64,000 bases of DNA from Salisediminibacterium halotolerans. Its GTDB lineage: Bacteria > Bacillota > Bacilli > Bacillales > Salisediminibacteriaceae. Location of the stretch: positions 1-64,000 of the forward strand of contig NZ_RKQQ01000003.1 in the NCBI RefSeq assembly GCF_003814815.1. The letters are read 5' to 3'. Made by a program: the position numbers and the translations under genes. Shown here one piece after another: positions 17,825-27,182 of the stretch. Under the pieces are notes generated by a model. It saw nothing but the letters and a program-made list of their open reading frames with translations, had not been told where the DNA came from and ran no database searches. The first letter of the stretch is position 1. Each line of letters opens with the position of its first letter.

Positions 17825-17864
17825 AACCTGTGATTTGCAAATAATTTCACAGAAAAAAGAGAAA

Positions 17865-17896
17865 AAAAGACCGGACAAGAGTTCCGTCCGGCCTCT
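17865..17896 (-). terminator. Partial terminator between the TAXI and permease genes
   Basis: On the minus strand GGCCGGAC pairs with GTCCGGTC, followed by TTTTTTTCTC. It falls just after the binding-protein stop and would terminate most transcripts before the permease. Confidence 0.75.
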
Positions 17897-17909
17897 AGAA
17901 ATAAGCTGA

Positions 17910-18938
17910 TCAGTCTAGCAGTCCTTCTTCTTCAAAATAACGTTCCGCACCCGGGTGCATCGGCAGATCTTCCGACCCGTTCAGGGCATTATCAAGTGTG
18001 ACATGTTCACCTTGCGGATGCTGAATATCTTCACTGTGTTCAAACATCGTTTTTGTAATTTCATAACCAAGGTCTTCGTCAATCGTATCTGTCGAGCCGA
18101 CGAGGATGGCATACGCAGTAATTGCAGCCACATCATCTTCTTGGAAGTCATAGGAATCAGCTTCAATTTCAAATTGTTCGTAACCGCTGTTCTCTTCGAT
18201 GTAATCTAATCCCTCATCAGTAAGTCCGAGCAGTTCGATTTCACGGTTTTGGTGTAATCCTTCGATTTCGCTGTTAGGCAAGCCTAACAGACCGAAGGAA
18301 GCATCAATATTTCCATCTTGGATGCCCTCAGCAGCATCGCCAAACCCTTCTTCATAAGGTTCATAGTCGCCTTCTTCCAATCCGTAAGCTTCGAGAATCA
18401 ACTCAGCCGCAGCTTGTGTCCCGCTTCCAGGGGGGCCGACCGCAATGCTTTCTCCTTCTAGATCAGCAACCGACTCGTATCCGGCATCTTGCGGAACAAC
18501 GATCTGCATGACTTCAGGGTAGATATGGCCCATAAAACCGAAATTATCAACCTCAACCCCCTCGAAATCACCATCGCCGGTTAAGGCATCTTGAGCAGGA
18601 AGGTGCACGGACATGCCGAGTTCGATCTCCCCTTGATTAATATTTGCGATATTATCAACAGATGCACCTGATGATACAGCGCTGATATCGACGTCATCGT
18701 TATCAATGTTATTGTTGACTGCTGTCGCAATCTCTTGGCCTAAAGGATAATACGTTCCTCCGGTACTGCCTGTACCAAGCTGCATGTTGCCGAGATCAAC
18801 GTCGCCGGCAGCTTCACCGTTGTTGTTATTGTTTGCCGCATTATTTTCATTTTCACCGTTATTATTCCCGTCGCCGCAAGCAGCTAAGAGCAAAGTTCCT
18901 GAAAGTGCGATTGTCATCAATCCTGTTGTTCTTTTCAT
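17910..18938 (-). CDS. TAXI family TRAP solute-binding lipoprotein
   Basis: 342 residues. Signal peptide with lipobox LLAACG, an Asn/Glu/Asp-rich flexible linker (about 24-45), then a TAXI-type binding domain (LGTGSTGGTYYPLGQEIA and the SSGASVDNIANINQGE region). It captures a small carboxylate outside the membrane and hands it to the fused permease downstream. RBS AAAGGGGG precedes ATG. The strongly acidic mature domain fits a saline habitat. Probably more abundant than the permease because of the hairpins after it. Confidence 0.92.
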   Translation of the reverse strand: MKRTTGLMTIALSGTLLLAACGDGNNNGENENNAANNNNNGEAAGDVDLGNMQLGTGSTGGTYYPLGQEIATAVNNNIDNDDVDISAVSSGASVDNIANINQGEIELGMSVHLPAQDALTGDGDFEGVEVDNFGFMGHIYPEVMQIVVPQDAGYESVADLEGESIAVGPPGSGTQAAAELILEAYGLEEGDYEPYEEGFGDAAEGIQDGNIDASFGLLGLPNSEIEGLHQNREIELLGLTDEGLDYIEENSGYEQFEIEADSYDFQEDDVAAITAYAILVGSTDTIDEDLGYEITKTMFEHSEDIQHPQGEHVTLDNALNGSEDLPMHPGAERYFEEEGLLD

Positions 18939-19008
18939 TGTGAAACCCCCTTTGAAATATTGGTAAAAATACTTACAACCGCATAAAAAGTTGCAAATAT
19001 TCTCTTAC

Positions 19009-19037
19009 ATTTAATCAAACTTAATTATAAATGTCAA
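19009..19037 (-). promoter_or_regulatory. Promoter of the TAXI-TRAP operon
   Basis: On the minus strand TTGACA (19037-19032) and TTAAAT (19014-19009) are 17 bp apart, about 70 bases before the binding-protein start. Confidence 0.65.
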
Positions 19038-19213
19038 AAACAAAAGTTAGTAATTCGAAATAGTTTTACTGTTGTACAGCAATAATCGTTGATATTAAGG
19101 GGGAAATTCAGTTTTTCCAGCTGTTGTATAATAATAACCGGCCGAACAATTGAAAAAATCACCCGAATGTCAGTAAGATAGTCGTGCATAATTATGAATG
19201 TTATACATCTGTA

Positions 19214-20581
19214 TTATTGATCGCGGCTTTTTCGAATAAAAGACATTTGTTCCCATTTCTTTGATTGCCACCGCCGAAGCATCAAAAGTCCTCGAAGCCA
19301 CTCATCGAGAATCATTGCCAGCCAGACCCCGACTAAACCGAGTCCGAGCCAAATTCCGGCTGTATAAGAGACCGATACAGCGACGCCCCACATCGAGAGG
19401 ATCCCGATGTAAACAGGGAAGCGTACATCACCGGCTGCCCGCAGCGAATTTATAACAATTAAATTGAAAGCGCGTCCCGGCTCGAGAACAATTGTCAAGA
19501 GCAATAAAATGCTTCCGAGCTCAATAATCTCTGGATTTTCAGAAAAAATACTTAAAATTTCCAAACGGAAAACAGCAAAAAGGGCAGCGGCTGAAGTAGA
19601 GACAGCCAACCCGATTTTCAAGCTGCGCAAACATCGGCGGTAAGCTTCTCTTTGACGGTTTTCTCCTATTAAATGGCCGACCATAATTTGTGTCCCTTGA
19701 CCGATGGCGACGGCAAATAAAAACGCGAACATTGTTATATTCATTACATAGACTCTGGCGGTCAGTTCAACCGTCCCCATTGAAGCTATAAAGAAGGTAA
19801 TGACCATTTGCGATGAAGTGTAAGACAGATGTTCGCCGGCAGTGGGAATACCGATGCGAAACAGGTCTTTAAGTTCTTCTTTCGGAAATTTATGTATGAG
19901 CATACTCCATGGCAGATCCCCTTGGACACGCCGGTATAAAACAATAAAAAGGATCACCGTTCCGATGATTCGGCTTCCGGCTGTGCTGATCGCCACACCG
20001 GTTGCTCCGAGCTCAGGAGCTCCGAAAAAACCGAAAATCAACACCGCATTTCCGATCACATTTAAGAAATTCATCCCGAGCGTTACGTACATCGCGTCTT
20101 TTGTAAAACCGTGGCTTTTAATGATCGCCCCGAGCGTCATAATCAGCGCTTGAACGAAAGCGAATCCGCCGACAATCCGTAAATAAATGAGCGCGGTATC
20201 CATCAGTTCTGCGGGGAGGTTCATCGCATGCAATATTTGCGGTCCGAAAAAAAACAAAACGAGGCTCAACATCAAGCCCGAACAAATATTTGCCGCGATC
20301 GAGACGACGGCAAACCCTCCCGCTTTATCACGCTGATCCGCACCGAGGTGCTGGGAGATCAAGATAGTCGTACCTGTAGCAACGAAGCCGAACATAACAA
20401 TAATAACGCTCATAATTTGATTGGAAACACCGACGGCAGCCACTGCATCATCGTCGTACTGACTGAGCATGAGTGTGTCAGCATTTCCCATGATCATGTG
20501 CAGCATAATTTCGATGAAAATCGGCCAAGTTAAAGCGAATAATGTCATTTTAGAAGTTTTAGTTGAATTTGCTGAACTCAT
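19214..20581 (-). CDS. MATE family efflux transporter
   Basis: 455 residues with about 12 transmembrane helices in two homologous halves, typical of the MATE family (Na+/H+-coupled multidrug exporters). The N-terminal half has the MGNADTLMLSQYDDDAVAAVG region and GATGVAISTAGSRIIGT; the second half has GQGTQIMVGHLIGE. It ends in a short basic tail. Divergent from the maltodextrin operon; the 558-bp gap holds operator-like palindromes. Substrate unknown. Confidence 0.9.
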   Translation of the reverse strand: MSSANSTKTSKMTLFALTWPIFIEIMLHMIMGNADTLMLSQYDDDAVAAVGVSNQIMSVIIVMFGFVATGTTILISQHLGADQRDKAGGFAVVSIAANICSGLMLSLVLFFFGPQILHAMNLPAELMDTALIYLRIVGGFAFVQALIMTLGAIIKSHGFTKDAMYVTLGMNFLNVIGNAVLIFGFFGAPELGATGVAISTAGSRIIGTVILFIVLYRRVQGDLPWSMLIHKFPKEELKDLFRIGIPTAGEHLSYTSSQMVITFFIASMGTVELTARVYVMNITMFAFLFAVAIGQGTQIMVGHLIGENRQREAYRRCLRSLKIGLAVSTSAAALFAVFRLEILSIFSENPEIIELGSILLLLTIVLEPGRAFNLIVINSLRAAGDVRFPVYIGILSMWGVAVSVSYTAGIWLGLGLVGVWLAMILDEWLRGLLMLRRWQSKKWEQMSFIRKSRDQ

Positions 20582-20820
20582 GATCCACCCACTTTATAAT
20601 ATGGTAGTTAGTTACTATAAATGAAATAGGGATAAAGCAAACTCATTTTACCCTAGGTGCAAGCGCTTGCGCAATGAAATGAGCGGTTAGCGGCAAGAAC
20701 ATTAGGCCGCTGTTCAAAATGGGGAAAGTTTATAGCCTGTCTTTGATCTGATCATTAAAGAACTTGCGGAATATAAATTTCAGTAAACCGCTTAAAAAAA
20801 TGTTTATATATATAAAATGT
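20582..20820. promoter_or_regulatory. MATE/maltodextrin intergenic region with a LacI-type palindrome
   Basis: A perfect 12-bp palindrome GCAAGCGCTTGC (20659-20670) has the central CG and flanks of LacI/CcpA-type operators. A tandem AT-rich repeat (AAAATGTTTATATAT twice, about 20797-20830) follows. No gene is seen in this stretch. Confidence 0.6.
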
Positions 20821-20885
20821 TTATATATTATATAATATGATAAAGAAAGGGAAATTAAATTTTTCTCCTTTCTTTAAAAAAAGGG

Positions 20886-20942
20886 TTGCGGTTTTGAAAC
20901 GTCCAATAGTATAATAAAGCCATAACGATGCAAACGATTTCA
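20886..20942 (+). promoter_or_regulatory. Promoter and cre site of the maltodextrin operon
   Basis: TTGCGG (20886-20891) and TATAAT (20910-20915) are 18 bp apart. ATGCAAACGATTTCA (20928-20942) matches the catabolite-response consensus WTGNAANCGNWNNCW at every position and lies just past the predicted start, a repressing position. A second LacI-like palindrome, CAATCGGTTG, is at 20978-20987. Confidence 0.75.
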
Positions 20943-21139
20943 CGACAACAAGTCGTGAAAAAAAACGCCATTTTGTGCAATCGGTTGTCCTCTGATTTAT
21001 CGGTGAGTGTAATTGTTTTATTGTGCGCTGTATAGAGCTTTTGTGAAAGCGCATTCCGCAATTGACATTCACGGTTGAGGCAACTGCATTCCGGCTGTTT
21101 GCATTACTTATTTCACACTAATTATAAGGGGGAACCATC

Positions 21140-22462
21140 ATGTTCAAAAGTAAGTCTTTATTAAAATCTTTGACCGTTGTTTCAGCGCTTTCTGTCGGTC
21201 TCGCTGCCTGCGGCAATGATGCAGACGAGAACAACGACCCGGCAAACGAAGGAAATAATGCTAACGACAATGCTGCAAACGACAACGGGGACGAAGCCGC
21301 TGCTGATGAAGAGGCGCCTGAAGCGCCGGAAGAACTGACTATGTGGGTGAATGACGAGGAATCACAATTGGAAGCCTACGGCAACATTGTTGAAGGCTTT
21401 GAAGAAGAACACGGTATTGAAGTTGATATTACCGAATATTCTATGCTGGACCAAACAGAAGGAATGTCCTTGGACGGTCCTGCCGGCCAAGGCCCCGATT
21501 TATTCTTCCAGCCGCATGACCGCATGGGAGATGTTGCTTTACAAGGATTGGCCCGGGCGCTTGATTTAACAGATGATCAGCAAGAACGTCTCGAGGGGTA
21601 TAATCCTGAAGCAGTAGAATCTTTCTCATACGAAGGTGAACAGTACGGAATCCCGGCGGTTGTCGAAACATACGCGCTGTTTTATAACCAGTCGATGGTT
21701 GATGAAGCGCCGGAAAATCTTGATGAATTAAATGAAATGGCTGAAGAATTAACAGATGATGACACTTACGGCTTTATGATGGATGCCACTGACTTTTATT
21801 TCACTTATCCGTTCTTGACTGCTCACGGCGGCTATGTGTTCGCTCAAGATGATGACGGTGTCTATGACCCAGAAGATATCGGCTTAAATGAAGAAGGCGT
21901 TGTAGAAGGTGCGGAAATGATTCAATCCTGGTATCAAGACGGTCCGATTCCGGACGGCGCAGATGGTGATGCTGTTGACGGCACATTTACAACAGGAGAT
22001 ACAGCGATGGTTGTATCCGGTCCTTGGAACGTTCCGTTCTACAGTGATGAATTAGGTGATGATTTAGGCGTATCTAAGCTGCCGGCAGCTGAAGAAGGCG
22101 GCGATCCGGTAACATCATTCTCAGGCAACAAAGGCTGGCTCGTTAATGAGTACACAGAAGAAGAGTATTGGGCGACAGAATTAGCGCTTTATATTACGAA
22201 TGCGGAAAGCTCTGAAGAATACTTTGAGACAGCGCAAGAATTGCCTGCACACGAAGATGTAGAAATCGATGACGAATTCTTCGAGCCGATCTTTGCGCAA
22301 ACAGAATATACACAGCCGATGCCAAACATTCCGGAAATGTCGCAAGTTTGGGATCCGATGGCGGATGCGCTTGAATTTATTTCCCAAGGCGATGATCCGC
22401 AAGAAGTCTTAGATGAGGCTGTTGAACAGATTCACACAGAAATCGGGATTATGAATCAATAG
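21140..22462 (+). CDS. Maltodextrin-type ABC transporter substrate-binding lipoprotein
   Basis: 440 residues. Signal peptide with lipobox GLAACG, an Asn/Asp/Glu-rich linker (about 24-58), then a MalE/MdxE-like fold: LTMWVNDEESQLEAYGNIVEGFEEEHGIEV at the start, AVVETYALFYNQ, and VVSGPWNVPFYS and SFSGNKGWLVNEYT in the sugar-binding C-lobe. Binds malto-oligosaccharides by family; the exact sugar is inferred. First gene of a three-gene operon with the two permeases. RBS AAGGGGG. A cre site and LacI-type palindromes upstream indicate carbon control. Confidence 0.9.
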   Translation: MFKSKSLLKSLTVVSALSVGLAACGNDADENNDPANEGNNANDNAANDNGDEAAADEEAPEAPEELTMWVNDEESQLEAYGNIVEGFEEEHGIEVDITEYSMLDQTEGMSLDGPAGQGPDLFFQPHDRMGDVALQGLARALDLTDDQQERLEGYNPEAVESFSYEGEQYGIPAVVETYALFYNQSMVDEAPENLDELNEMAEELTDDDTYGFMMDATDFYFTYPFLTAHGGYVFAQDDDGVYDPEDIGLNEEGVVEGAEMIQSWYQDGPIPDGADGDAVDGTFTTGDTAMVVSGPWNVPFYSDELGDDLGVSKLPAAEEGGDPVTSFSGNKGWLVNEYTEEEYWATELALYITNAESSEEYFETAQELPAHEDVEIDDEFFEPIFAQTEYTQPMPNIPEMSQVWDPMADALEFISQGDDPQEVLDEAVEQIHTEIGIMNQ

Positions 22463-22537
22463 AAGTCAGTATAAAGGGCGGGGGGTTGAGAACGCGTTTC
22501 TCAATCCCTGCACCTTTTAGTCAGGAGGAAAGATGTT

Positions 22538-23848
22538 ATGGCTGCAGATAAAGAAAAAAGACAGCAAAATGTGTTACAACGGCCGCAGCACAACTCGGCG
22601 CTTGCTGCAGGACTCTCGATTATTCCAGGTCTCGGTCAAGTGTATAACAAACGATACATTAAAGGGACGATCTTATTCATTCTCTTTGCTGCTTTTATCA
22701 TTGCATTGTTTGATTTTCTTGCAACGGGGTTACAAGGTTTGGTCACTTTGGGAGAAACCCCGCGCGAAGATGATTCACGCGTCTTTTTAAGTAACGGGAT
22801 TCTTTCAGTAATTTTATTGACGTTTGCCTTATCCATGTACGGAATCACGATTCAAGATGCTTATAAAGACGCAAAGAGAATACAATTAGGCTGGAAAGTA
22901 CCGACGATTAAAGAAGGGTTCAAAAACGCTTGGGATACAAGCTTTCCTTATTTACTGGTAGGTCCGGGTCTTGCTTTGCTCATTTTCGTCGTCGTTTTTC
23001 CGCTGCTTTTCATGTTTTTACTCGCATTTACAAATTACAATTTGTACAATGCGCCGCCGGCGAATCTATTAGAGTGGGTCGGGTTCAGTAATTTCACTGA
23101 TCTGTTTATGATAGCTGAATGGCGCGCGACCTTTTTAAATGTTCTGTCCTGGACACTGATCTGGACATTTGTTGCTACCTCATTGCAAATTGCTTTGGCA
23201 ATGTTTTTGGCTATTTTAACAAACGATCCGCGTTTGAAGTTTAAAAAACTTATTCGGACGGTCTTCATTTTACCTTGGGCTGTTCCGGCGTTTGTTACGA
23301 TACTTATTTTTTCCGCTATTTTTAACGATAACTTTGGAGCGATTAACAATGATATTATTGAGCCGATTTTCGGCTCCGGTATTCCGTGGCTGACGGATCC
23401 GTTTTGGACGCGCTTTGCGTTGATTTTAATTCAAACATGGCTCGGGTTTCCGTTTGTGTATGCATTATTTACAGGTGTTTTGCAAGGAATATCGAGCGAT
23501 TGGTACGAAGCGGCCGATATGGACGGTGCCAACCGGTGGCAAAAATTCAGAAATATTACCTTTCCGCACTTAATGTTTGCAACCGCACCGCTATTGATTA
23601 TGCAATATTCGTTTAACTTCAACAACTTCAACATTATCTATTTATTTAACCAAGGCGGACCGGCTATCCGGGGTCAAAATGCCGGCGGTTCAGATATTTT
23701 GATTTCCTGGGTGTACAGTTTGACGTTTGAAACCCAGCAATTCAATATGGCCGCGGCGATATCAATAATACTCGGACTGCTGGTTGCAACGTTCGCATTC
23801 TTCCAATTCCGGCGATCACGATCCTTTAAAGAGGAGGGGACATTCTAA
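22538..23848 (+). CDS. Maltodextrin ABC transporter permease, MdxF/MalF-like
   Basis: 436 residues. The N-terminal part (LAAGLSIIPGLGQVYNKRYIKGTILF) and extra helices are characteristic of Bacillus MdxF. The BPD_transp_1 domain covers about 160-425, with the EAA loop (EAADMDGANRWQKFRNITFP) that contacts the ATPase. AGGAGG is 9 bases before the chosen ATG. Its stop is immediately followed by the malG-type start. No ATPase gene is in the operon; in Bacillus the shared ATPase MsmX serves such systems. Confidence 0.92.
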   Translation: MAADKEKRQQNVLQRPQHNSALAAGLSIIPGLGQVYNKRYIKGTILFILFAAFIIALFDFLATGLQGLVTLGETPREDDSRVFLSNGILSVILLTFALSMYGITIQDAYKDAKRIQLGWKVPTIKEGFKNAWDTSFPYLLVGPGLALLIFVVVFPLLFMFLLAFTNYNLYNAPPANLLEWVGFSNFTDLFMIAEWRATFLNVLSWTLIWTFVATSLQIALAMFLAILTNDPRLKFKKLIRTVFILPWAVPAFVTILIFSAIFNDNFGAINNDIIEPIFGSGIPWLTDPFWTRFALILIQTWLGFPFVYALFTGVLQGISSDWYEAADMDGANRWQKFRNITFPHLMFATAPLLIMQYSFNFNNFNIIYLFNQGGPAIRGQNAGGSDILISWVYSLTFETQQFNMAAAISIILGLLVATFAFFQFRRSRSFKEEGTF

Positions 23849-24715
23849 ATGAGTCAAACGACGAAAAAACCAATGAGCCGAAAGAAAAAGAATACGCTTG
23901 AATTAATTGCAATGTACAGCATCATTGGTGTGATGTTTGTCATTATCCTTTACCCTCTTCTTTGGACGCTCGGATTATCATTAAATCCCGGCCGCGGATT
24001 ATTCGGGGCTGAAATGATTCCGACAGACTGGTCGCTCGTTCACTATGAATGGCTGTTCTTTTCTGAAAACAGCGATTATCTGACTTGGTATCGCAACTCG
24101 TTAATTGTCGCAATTGCGACCTCAGCGTTTGCAACAATGATCGTTTGTTTCACAGCTTATGCGTTTTCGCGTTACCGGTTTAAAGGACGTAAAAATGGGC
24201 TGTACGCGTTCCTGCTTTTACAAATGTTTCCGATCTTAATGGCAATGGTAGCCTTGTACATCCTTTTAAATACTGTTGGTTTATTGGATACATTGACAGG
24301 GTTGATTCTCATTTACGTAGGCGGAGCGATCCCGATGAATGCTTTCCTTGTCAAAGGTTATTTTGATTCGATTCCGCGTGAATTGGACGAATCGGCGAAA
24401 ATTGACGGCGCGGGTCATTTCCGAATCTTCTTTCAGATTCTGCTGCCGCTTGCCAAACCGATTCTCGCCGTTGTCGCATTGTTTAACTTTATGCAGCCGT
24501 TTATGGACTTCCTGCTGCCGCGGATTGTGCTGCGCAGTCCGGAGAACTACACGCTTGCACTCGGATTGTTTAATTTCGTTAATGATGAATTCTCGAATAA
24601 TTTCACCCGGTTTGCGGCCGGCTCGATTTTAATCGCTGTTCCGATTGCAGCTGTTTATCTGTTCTTGCAGCGGTATTTGATCAGCGGTCTGGCTTCCGGA
24701 GCAACGAAAGGATAA
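23849..24715 (+). CDS. Maltodextrin ABC transporter permease, MdxG/MalG-like
   Basis: 288 residues with six hydrophobic helices and an EAA loop (ESAKIDGAGHFRIFFQILLP). It pairs with the MalF-like subunit to form the membrane channel. The start directly abuts the upstream stop and uses the GAGGAGG inside the malF 3' end. It ends with the family-typical SGLASGATKG. A strong terminator follows, so the operon lacks an ATPase and amylolytic enzymes. Confidence 0.92.
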   Translation: MSQTTKKPMSRKKKNTLELIAMYSIIGVMFVIILYPLLWTLGLSLNPGRGLFGAEMIPTDWSLVHYEWLFFSENSDYLTWYRNSLIVAIATSAFATMIVCFTAYAFSRYRFKGRKNGLYAFLLLQMFPILMAMVALYILLNTVGLLDTLTGLILIYVGGAIPMNAFLVKGYFDSIPRELDESAKIDGAGHFRIFFQILLPLAKPILAVVALFNFMQPFMDFLLPRIVLRSPENYTLALGLFNFVNDEFSNNFTRFAAGSILIAVPIAAVYLFLQRYLISGLASGATKG

Positions 24716-24727
24716 CCGTGATAAAGG

Positions 24728-24765
24728 AGAGAGGAAGCAGGTATCCCCTCTTCCTCTCTTTTTAT
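24728..24765 (+). terminator. Terminator of the maltodextrin ABC operon
   Basis: AGAGAGGAAG pairs with CTTCCTCTCT and is followed by TTTTT. Confidence 0.85.
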
Positions 24766-24849
24766 ATTAGTTATGTTTGTATAATCACAGTCAGAAGTGT
24801 ATATTGAATAATATAATCACTGATAATAACAGCGTCGAATCTTGTGCAA

Positions 24850-24863
24850 TGTATGTGCATACA
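24850..24863. promoter_or_regulatory. Palindrome upstream of the LacI gene
   Basis: TGTATG-TG-CATACA is a near-perfect inverted repeat about 30 bp before the lacI-type start. It may be an autoregulatory site, although it lacks the usual central CG of LacI operators. Confidence 0.35.
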
Positions 24864-24894
24864 ATATTAACTGATTGAAAGGAGGTTCATTCAC

Positions 24895-25944
24895 ATGGCT
24901 GTCACGATAAAAGACGTTGCTAAATTGGCGGATGTAGCACCATCAACGGTCTCCCGGGTGATTGCCAACAGTCCGCGTATCAGCGATCGGACAAAAGAAG
25001 CGGTCAGAGAGGCAATGAACGAATTAGGCTATCACCCTAATTTCAATGCACGAAGTTTGGCAAACCAATCGACGAAGACGATTGGGGTCGTTATGCCGAA
25101 TTCGGCTAACAAAACCTTTCAGAATCCGTTTTTCCCCGAAGTTATTCGCGGAATCAGTTCGAGATCGCACCAGCTTGAATACGGTCTGTATTTATCTACA
25201 GGACAGACGGAAGATGAAATATTTGAAGAAGTTCAGGACATGGTTTTAGGAAAACGAGTCGACGGCATTATTTTGTTGTACTCGAGGGTGAACGATAAGG
25301 TCATGAACTACCTGCACCAGCAAAAGTTCCCGTTTACAGTGATCGGCCGGCCTTATGAACCGTCGATGACAGACCTGACTTATGTTAATAACGACAATTT
25401 TAAAGCGGCTAAAACCGTTACCGAATACTTGTTGCTTCTCGGTCATGAAAAAATTGCTTTTATCGGCGGGAATTTAGATTTTGTCGTTACCGTCGATCAT
25501 ATGGAAGGATACCGCAAAGCGCTGACAAACGCCGGGATTGATTTGCGCGATGAATACGTTGTTTTTCATGAAGAACTTCAAGAAGGCGGTCAGGAAGCCG
25601 TCATTGATTTAATGAGTTTAGCTGAACGGCCGACTGCTCTGATCGTGGCAGATGATATCATGACGTTCGGCGTTATGCGAATGCTTGCTGAGATGGAGAT
25701 GAGTGTTCCTGACGATGTATCAATTATCAGTTTTAATAACGTTACCATCTCCGAACTTTCATCTCCGCCGATGACGACAGTGGATATCAACATTTTCAGC
25801 TTAGGTTACGAAGCTGCGAGCTGTTTAATCGATTTAATCCATAAACCCGGGATCGAACCGAAGCAGGTGCTCATTCCGCATAAAATGATTAAAAGGCAAA
25901 CGTGTCAGCGGCTGACGCCAAAATTAAATGAAAAAGCAAAATAA
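24895..25944 (+). CDS. LacI family transcriptional regulator (MalR-like)
   Basis: 349 residues. N-terminal HTH (TIKDVAKLADVAPSTVSRVI) with the hinge helix (SLANQSTKTIGVVMP), then a periplasmic-binding-protein-like effector domain (about 60-335). Close in pattern to MalR-type regulators of Gram-positive maltose operons. Excellent RBS (AAAGGAGG). Directly downstream of the maltodextrin ABC operon but after its terminator, so separately transcribed. Likely controls that operon through the palindromes at 20659-20670 and 20978-20987. Confidence 0.9.
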   Translation: MAVTIKDVAKLADVAPSTVSRVIANSPRISDRTKEAVREAMNELGYHPNFNARSLANQSTKTIGVVMPNSANKTFQNPFFPEVIRGISSRSHQLEYGLYLSTGQTEDEIFEEVQDMVLGKRVDGIILLYSRVNDKVMNYLHQQKFPFTVIGRPYEPSMTDLTYVNNDNFKAAKTVTEYLLLLGHEKIAFIGGNLDFVVTVDHMEGYRKALTNAGIDLRDEYVVFHEELQEGGQEAVIDLMSLAERPTALIVADDIMTFGVMRMLAEMEMSVPDDVSIISFNNVTISELSSPPMTTVDINIFSLGYEAASCLIDLIHKPGIEPKQVLIPHKMIKRQTCQRLTPKLNEKAK

Positions 25945-26078
25945 TTTAAAGCGGCTGTTTAAATCCTTGTAACAAAGGGAAGTTTTTAAACAGTCTTTTA
26001 TTTTGCAAAACAACTTTTTTCTTACTGACGGATGCTGTCTTAACGAGTTTAAAATGTTCTTGGAACGGAGGATCGTCA

Positions 26079-27182
26079 TTGCTGTTTGAATCAAAATTCA
26101 TGCGTTTTTTGGCTGGAACATTGTTAATATTGGCCATCATTTTTATAGGCTCACAAGTTTCGTTTATTTTTCACCCGATCAACGTAGCGTTTCAGACGCT
26201 CTTTATCCCTTTTTTAATCGCAGGCGTATTTTTTTATATTCTGCGTCCGTTTGTTAAATATCTACATACTTATAAAGTCCCGAAAGCGCTGTCGATCGTG
26301 ATCATTTATTTGATTTTTATCGGTGTGATTGTCAGCATTTTTTTATTAATCGGACCGGTTTTGCAAGAGCAGGTGATGAATTTAGCCGACAATGCCCCTG
26401 CGTTATTCAATGACTTGAACAACCTGTTGGTTGAAATCGATCAAAATGAATGGTTTCAAGATTTCGTCGCCACTGATGATTTTTCCATCGAGAATTTGAC
26501 TGAAAATTTAACGGATTATTTATCTGAGGCATTCGATTTTATCGCCGATAACGTGGCCGGGTTTTTTGGAGCGGTCACGAATTTTCTGCTCGTTTTGATC
26601 GTTGTTCCGTTCATGCTGTTTTTCATGCTGAAAGACGGCGAGAAACTTCCTGATCAAGTCTTCCGTTTTCTTCCAGAAAAACAACAGGAAGAAGGTCAGC
26701 GTATTTTGTTTGATATGGACGACAAACTGTCTTCTTATATTCAAGGGCAGATTATCGTCAGTATTTTTGTCGGAACATTAATGTACATTGCTTATTTAAT
26801 TATCGGTGTTGATTTTTCTCTCATCCTTGCTTTAGTGAATATGGTAACGAATGTTGTGCCGTTTGTCGGACCATGGATCGGCAGTATTCCTGCGGTTATT
26901 GTCGGCGTGATTGATTCACCGATGACGGCTGTATGGATTATTGTTGCGATTATTATCGTACAGCAGCTTGAAAGCAATTTAATCTCGCCGAATGTGATGG
27001 GGAAAAAGCTTAGCGTTCACCCGCTGATGATCATCGTGTTGATTTTAGTCGGCGGCAGCTTTGGCGGTTTGCTGGCCCTGATATTGGCAGTTCCGTTTTA
27101 TGCAGTCGTCAAAGTGATCGTCACGCATGTTTACCGTCTGTTCCAGCTTAGAAAGAAAATTGATGAAGAGCTGAATCAATGA
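26079..27182 (+). CDS. AI-2E family transporter (PerM/UPF0118)
   Basis: 367 residues with eight predicted membrane helices in the UPF0118/AI-2E arrangement, including the C-terminal re-entrant sequence (PNVMGKKLSVHPLMIIVLIL) conserved across the family. Members include Na+/H+ antiporters of halophilic Bacillaceae and TqsA-like exporters, so function cannot be set by homology alone. The start is TTG at 26079, 7 bases after GGAGG; the next ATG (26100) would remove part of helix 1. A small reading frame overlaps its stop. Confidence 0.85.
   Translation: MLFESKFMRFLAGTLLILAIIFIGSQVSFIFHPINVAFQTLFIPFLIAGVFFYILRPFVKYLHTYKVPKALSIVIIYLIFIGVIVSIFLLIGPVLQEQVMNLADNAPALFNDLNNLLVEIDQNEWFQDFVATDDFSIENLTENLTDYLSEAFDFIADNVAGFFGAVTNFLLVLIVVPFMLFFMLKDGEKLPDQVFRFLPEKQQEEGQRILFDMDDKLSSYIQGQIIVSIFVGTLMYIAYLIIGVDFSLILALVNMVTNVVPFVGPWIGSIPAVIVGVIDSPMTAVWIIVAIIIVQQLESNLISPNVMGKKLSVHPLMIIVLILVGGSFGGLLALILAVPFYAVVKVIVTHVYRLFQLRKKIDEELNQ

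Noticed and set aside
20938-20960. Hairpin TTTCACGAC / GTCGTGAAA as a terminator
   Set aside because: Followed by A on the plus strand and by no T-run on the minus strand; better seen as an operator-like repeat or chance palindrome.
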